A stretch of 64,000 nucleotides of DNA, taken from positions 31,433,245 through 31,497,244 of the forward strand of contig NC_036447.1 of assembly GCF_002775205.1 (NCBI RefSeq), given 5' to 3'. The position numbers were made by a program, and so were the translations under genes. The stretch is from Xiphophorus maculatus. Taxonomy: Eukaryota > Chordata > Actinopteri > Cyprinodontiformes > Poeciliidae. The notes beneath the pieces are model-generated. The model worked only from the letters and a program-made list of their open reading frames with translations. It searched no databases and was not told where the DNA came from. Shown piece by piece: positions 58,395 through 64,000 of this stretch; the first letter of the stretch is position 1; every line of letters begins with the position of its first letter.

Positions 58395-60130
58395 ATGTTC
58401 TACGGTTCTTCCTCTGGGGCCAGCATGTCCCTGCCATCCAAGAGCCGCCTGAAGCGCCAGAGCAGAACCTTTACACAGGTATGTAAACATCGCTTCTCCC
58501 ATATAATCTGATTTCTTGCTAGAAAGCTAAATAACTGTGATAAAATAAATAAATAAGGTACAGTTACTTCTACTTTCATACAGTTTAGGTTTAATTAGCT
58601 TTCCATTGGTCAAAGACTACAAAGTTCTTTAAAGCTTTGATAAATGTCAGGATTCAATTTATTTTAATTAGACAATATTCAGCAAAAAGAGTTATCCATC
58701 TAATAACTTTATAGTTACTTGAGAGGGGTTGCATGATGTCACTTAATGGTAATTAATTGTGTCTAAAGTAATTCAGATAAAAGTGTCTCACACCATCTGT
58801 GAAAGTTGTGTTAGGAAAACTACTTGCAAAGCATTTTGAGTCCATCTATGCTATGAATGGGTAAATATTGTTTATCATTGCCATAAAAAAATTTGTCATC
58901 AGGTTAAGTCATGCTGTGATAACGAGAATGTCTATTATCAGTTAGACATTCTCTAACTGATAATATTGGCAAACCCAAAACTAGAGTGCGACCGAATTCC
59001 ATCAAGAAAACCTAATTTCTCAATGCTGCAAATAAAAAAAATTCTGTTGTTTTGAGGAAAAAACTAAAAAAAAGTAGGATCCTATCATTTTCACCATACG
59101 TAAAACGTAGATGGAATTGTAGAATTTAACAAAATAGAATCCACAACAAAATGCAAAATCTTACAACATTCAATGATATTGACAAGCGGGAAGTCTACAA
59201 AGTAGTTTCTGTGGTATTTTGTTCGCTGCCCTTGCTGTAGATGTTCTGACCTGGAAAGGCTAACCTGGCTTACCTCAGCTCTCCTCTTCACACAGACAGC
59301 AGTGGTTAAAAAAAACAACAAAATACAAAATCCACTAAAACACAGAAATCAGGGGTCTGACAGAGTCATAGTAATGTACTAAAATGTCTATGACAGATGG
59401 AAATTATTAAAGCAGTCCCTCCAGGATTTGATGTACAACCCGATGTTTTTGAAAATTTTTGCTGAAAATTAGCAATAAACTCACAATTATTCATTAGTGT
59501 GAAAAAATATAGGCATCTGTTGATTTTTCCTATTGAATGTTTCATGATACCAAAAGTTTTCTTATTACTGCAATATTTGTTTTGTGATTTTGTTCTTTCA
59601 AGTTCATGATGTGTACTTCACTGAATACATGCTTCTTTAGGTCCTGTACCGCACTCTGAGCTACAGAGACCGTGTCCCAGCAGAGACAGGGACAAACACC
59701 CGAGGGGATCGGCGCTCCACTACTGAACCCCCAGAGCGGCCAGCGGATGACCCTGCCGAACTCTCCACTCAGAGCTCGGCCCCAGGGGTGCTGAAGATCT
59801 TTGGAGATGAGATCTGTGCCGGTGCCAACTACAAGAGTGTCCTAGCCACGCCCCGCTCTAGTGCTCAGGAACTCGTGAAGGAAGCGCTGGAGCGGTACTC
59901 GCTCAACAAGGATGCAGCTCGCGTCTATGTGCTGTGTGATGTGATCGGACGTCTTGAGGGGGGCGGGGCATGGAGGACTGAGTGCCTGCGAGCGCTTGGG
60001 GACAACGAGAAGCCGCTGCTGCTCCAGGAGCTGTGGAAGCCCCGAGAAGGACATGCTCGCAGGTTTGAGCTGCGCAGGAGAGCTGAGGTGGACGAACTCA
60101 ATGCCAAAGAGAAGGATACCGTCACTGCTG
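58395..60130 (+). CDS. radil: Radil (Ras-association and dilute domain protein), 5' end only
   Basis: Rap1 effector involved in cell adhesion and migration, known to matter for neural crest migration in zebrafish. Coding exons seen: 58395-58478 (exon starts at 58364) and 59641-60130, 191 codons plus one base; the remaining exons are outside the window. It starts MFYGSSSG with SKSRLKRQSRTFTQ, then RTLSYRDR and DDPAELSTQSSAPGVLKIFGD, matching the human RADIL N-terminus. The RA (Ras-association) domain runs from about residue 75: YKSVLATPRSSAQELVKEAL, YVLCDVIGRLEG, then GDNEKPLLLQELWKPREG and RRFELRRR. The FHA-like, dilute and PDZ regions would follow downstream. Upstream of the ATG the frame is open to the exon start. 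Adjacent mmd2-radil order matches human. Confidence 0.93.
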
Positions 60131-63100
60131 GTAAGTAAACACACACACACACACGCGCGTGCACACACACACCAAGAGCAGCTGGTCTAATTCTCTTCTC
60201 TCTTACATGTCAAACTCAGCAGAAAAGCACAGCTCGTTAACTCTTCTGCAGTCAGCATGTGTGTGTGTGTGTGTGTGTGCAAATTTTGTAGAAAGGTGCT
60301 GTGAGGAGAATATTTAATCAGGGTCAGAGTAGTGTGTGTGTTTTGACATATCAAAACACAAAACACACACACGCGCACGTATACACCGAGGTAGAGCTCT
60401 GAAATCCTACCATCCCATTGGTCGATGTCTTTTTAGAATCATGTGTCAACTTAACTGTTAGCTTAAGTCTTGCTTCAGTACTCCGATTTTTTAAATTCTT
60501 TTAATTATATCTGAAAATCTACCATTTTAGTAAAATGTACCTTTTTCATTTTTGTCCTAAAAACTAAATGAAAACAGACTGACTTTTCAGTATGTAATAC
60601 AACAAAGTCAACAGGCATGCTATGTTTGCAAATGCATGTCTTTTCTGTAACTGGGATTTGACCTTTTATTTCTAATTGTTTTCAGTTCTTTTAAAGTTTG
60701 CTTCTTGTATGAGCACATGCTGACACTCACCTGGCTGGATCCCTTTAAAAGAATTCAAGAAACATGGTTCTGGTGGTTTTCTGTGATGGAGGACAAGTAT
60801 TTTTAGCCGCAGTCACACGTTATGCTTTCCAGCAACACCGACATTTCTTAAGAAGCTGCCAGGGTGTACTGGTTGCTATGTCAACTTCTGCGCCAGCCAG
60901 AGAGTCAGTCTGCAATCAGATTAACTGTTTTTGTTTGTCTGGTAAAGCTGAATATTTTTGAGGCCATACAGAAAAATGCAATTTCAGAAAACAGAATGAC
61001 TTTCATGTCAAGTTGTCATTTGTTGTATACATATACAGTACATACTGTATACCTAAATCCAAAATTTTTCATACCCACAGTCCGATTTGGAGCTGGGGGT
61101 TCTTCTCTTTTTTACTATTTTCACTAATACTGTATCTCTCTTCTGAGATGTCAGTGAAAACTACCATTAGCTATTGCTACTTTTGGCTGAAAGTAGTAAT
61201 AGCATTTTGGAGTAGCCTAGCCAGTGTCCTGGCTTCAGTCAGAATCTGAGGAAGAATCTATAAAGCAGAAGAGATGACAATTAGTCCCATTTTAGTGAGG
61301 CCTTACAATTTCGAACCTCTTCTAACCAAAGATGGATCATCAAAATACCAGTAGAAACATCCAAAAAAAATGGTCTGCACTGTGATCGGAGTGTGTGTGA
61401 TCGGAGTAATGAAAAAAACTACTTTTGAAAAAATATGGCTTCAACTTGCCAGTTTTTCAGATATGTTTTAGGCACTTTAAGGCAGAAAAAAATGTTTGCA
61501 GCACTAAAACAGACTAAAAATGAATGATTGCAAAGCCATTCCTGTGAGAGCCATTATCTACAAATGGGTAAAAAAATCAAGGAACAAGAAAGGAAGCTTG
61601 CCAGTAGGTGGCCTATTAAGATTCATTAGTGAAACAATGACTGATATAGGAAGTCACATTCATAGTTTTGGCTGTGTGATGGTCTTGTTTGACTGAACCT
61701 GAAACACTTGATAAAATTGTGACTCCTGCTCTCCTGAATGAGAATGTCATGCTATCACTTCCTGATCTTAAACAGGACAAAGATGCAAAGCATACAAGCA
61801 AGCCCACCTTGGAATGGCAGAAATAAACAAAATGAATGATTGAAACACTTCAATGTAGTTTAGCCCTCCCATGCTCTTGAGAGACGGGGTCATTAAGACC
61901 CCACAAGTTTTTTTTGTGCACGTTGCAGTAGGATCATGCTGACCCCGTGTGTGCTTTCACAAGGTTTTTTTGTGTGGTTTTGGAAATTGACAGTCTGAGC
62001 GCGACCGTTGGAGAGTTAAGACAATTCTGCAAAGAAGAATGGGCTAATGTGTCTCCACAGTGATGTTGAAGACAGTCATTGCAAACACTCTGACAGCTGT
62101 TGTGCCCAGCATGCAGGTTATCAGGGGTTATTCCTTTTCCACACAGAGCCAGGTTGTGTGGAAAAGAATCGCTTTCTTCTCTTTTTAATAAATGAAATTT
62201 TCATCTGGAAGCTTATTTTGGTCTTTACTTGGGTTTTCTTTTTCTTCAAATGTGATTTTAAAAAGTAATAAACAAAATAAATATACAAGGTTGCTCATAG
62301 ATTTTTTTTCCAGGCATTGTGTTTTGAGGCCTGTCCTATATGTTCAACAGTTTTGATAGTGGTGCTTTAAAGCACAAAACATGCTTTATATGCTATTTGC
62401 TGTCAGAATTAGACTGCATTTACTGTAAAAATAGTTTTGATATTGGCTGTATTAAAATGCATAAAAAATATATGCTCAGTCAGTAATGTTATATTAATTT
62501 TGATTATAAGCTACTGTTAAGTGCTTGTGGATGTCAGGCTGTCATCACAACACTATGATTTAGTTTCTCATAAAACTTAAAACTTTATAAATCGAAGCAA
62601 ATTGAGTAATGAGTTGAATGCAGTGAGATGAAAGTTTATACATTTTGCAGCTAATTTCTAAAAATAAATACAAATCAGATTACAGAGTAATGCGGATACT
62701 AAGGTGACTGAGAGGAGGGACAACTTTCTCTTTGATCTCTTTTAGAAAAGTAAGATATAAATAATGTTAAAAAAGGGGCTTGATGACCTAGTCCTACTTT
62801 GCTTGATTTCTCTATGCAGCCTCCAGAGTGTTGTTTGAACAGATCTTTTGGTGTGTGTGTGTGCATGAGGGCGTGGACGTGTGCGGGTGTGTGTGCGTTT
62901 TTGTTTTGGGTTTTTTTTTTAAGCTGAGCTCAGCAAAGTTATTTATGAGGGCAAAGGTGTCTCCATGTGCTCTTCCATTAATAGAGCTATTGGGTACAGT
63001 TTATTTTTCAGTCTACTTTGAACATAGCATCTATGCAAAGTTTCAGTTCAGTTTGAAACAATTTCATTGTTCTGAATCAGCTGTTTTAGAAGTTTTTAAT

Positions 63101-64000
63101 GACCTTCTGCTAAATGCTGATTTGTGGAACTGTGCTGCTCTGGTGCTTTTAGAACACTGCATAAACAATGAAGGCAATGTTTTAAACTGTCTATTTTAAA
63201 GTGGCAGATTCATGAATTTTTAAGGCACAACGTATTAAAACACCAACCTTCACCATTTACTAAAATATTTGTATTAATAAACAAGTCAAATAGAAGAAAA
63301 TGAGCTCATACAACTAAACTTGCCATAGTTAAGAACGAATACAAGAATTTAAAAAATGACTGAAAGAAGTTAATTTCCTAAATAGCTATCTGTAGATTAT
63401 ATTATCAGTGTTTTCAAAATGTATACATTTTTATTTTTTATTTTTATTGATTTTCCCTCTACCATTTAGAATTATTTTTGTTATGTATGAACAAAGTTGT
63501 GTTTGTTTCTGGGTGAAACTGAAACATCTTATTTGGTAGGCTGTATTCAGTAGTTGCTGGATTCATTCAAAACATTTATCCTATGATTAGTATTATCATG
63601 TAAAATCCTTTGTTGTTCTAAGGTGAGATGTTGGTTTAACATTCTGAAACGTGATCTGATTTTTTAAAATGCTGTCAAAGAAAAGAGCAAATGATAACAT
63701 AACAACAAATATTGCTTCCTATGAAAAAACATCTGTTCACTTATCACATTTTGATGTTTTTATTTTCACACTAACCTTTTCTCTATGTTTTAGCTTTTAG
63801 AAAACTCACCCAGCCTGGACTTTTTTCTTGTTCTGTTAGCAGTTTTTATCTTCTTTTTTTTTTCCCTTTGGTGTATGTGGGAGTGTGCATGTTCATGTGT
63901 GAATTGTTTGTTCTCACTTACACTTTAATAAAATAAATCACAATTTAAAGATACTGTAGAACTTTCATTGCCAACCTGAGCTATGGTCATCCTTCAGTAG
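60131..64000. other. radil: radil intron (continues past the window)
   Basis: No further radil exon is recognisable before the window end. (CA)n/(GT)n tracts lie at 60140-60170 and 60258-60280 and near 62850. 62010-62290 is a Tc1-like 3' fragment (caattctgcaaagaagaatg; ttatcaggggttattccttt). The rest is AT-rich without recognisable content. Confidence 0.55.

Overview
The window is nuclear DNA from a ray-finned (teleost) fish. The evidence is intron-rich vertebrate genes with consensus GT-AG introns, a dense set of teleost-type transposon remnants (tRNA-derived SINEs, Tc1-like elements, L2 and L1-type LINEs, hAT, Harbinger-like and MITE elements, solo LTRs) and long microsatellites. The species cannot be fixed from the sequence alone.

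Layout, left to right. 1-1.15 kb: SINE remnant and unassigned sequence. 1.17-11.03 kb (+): a complete 15-coding-exon ABCG2-type half transporter, 617 aa by my splicing, with an unusually short, cysteine-free last extracellular loop. 13.1-14.95 kb (-): single-exon prr18. 17.7-26.9 kb (+): arpc1a (370 aa). 27-30.5 kb: MITE, nested palindromes and a degraded L1-type LINE. 31.0-37.7 kb (+): arpc1b (380 aa), the tandem paralogue of arpc1a. 38.1-40.4 kb: L2 LINE and Tc1-like remnants. 40.55-50.0 kb (+): mmd2 (235 aa), whose first coding exon carries only 14 coding bases and is followed by a 6.5 kb intron full of nested transposons. 50-55.4 kb: almost gene-free. 55.5 kb to the window end (+): 5' end of radil, with CpG-rich first exon, start-codon exon and RA-domain exon; the rest of the gene lies beyond the window.

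How the genes relate: Arpc1a and Arpc1b are alternative WD40 subunits of the Arp2/3 actin-nucleating complex. Radil is a Rap effector in cell adhesion and migration, Mmd2 is a Golgi-type PAQR membrane protein, Prr18 is uncharacterised and Abcg2 is an efflux pump. There is no operon-like logic; the order is conserved vertebrate linkage (ARPC1A-ARPC1B and MMD2-RADIL are each adjacent in human, on the two arms of chromosome 7).

No clearly new biochemical system was found. The observations most worth checking are: a 101-base piece of the arpc1a 3' UTR sitting, nearly identical, inside a Harbinger-like transposon in intron 7 of the same gene; a 19-base element shared by the arpc1a and arpc1b first exons/promoters; the missing disulfide loop of the ABCG2-like protein; and several a-b-a'-b' inverted-duplication footprints that look like replication template switching.
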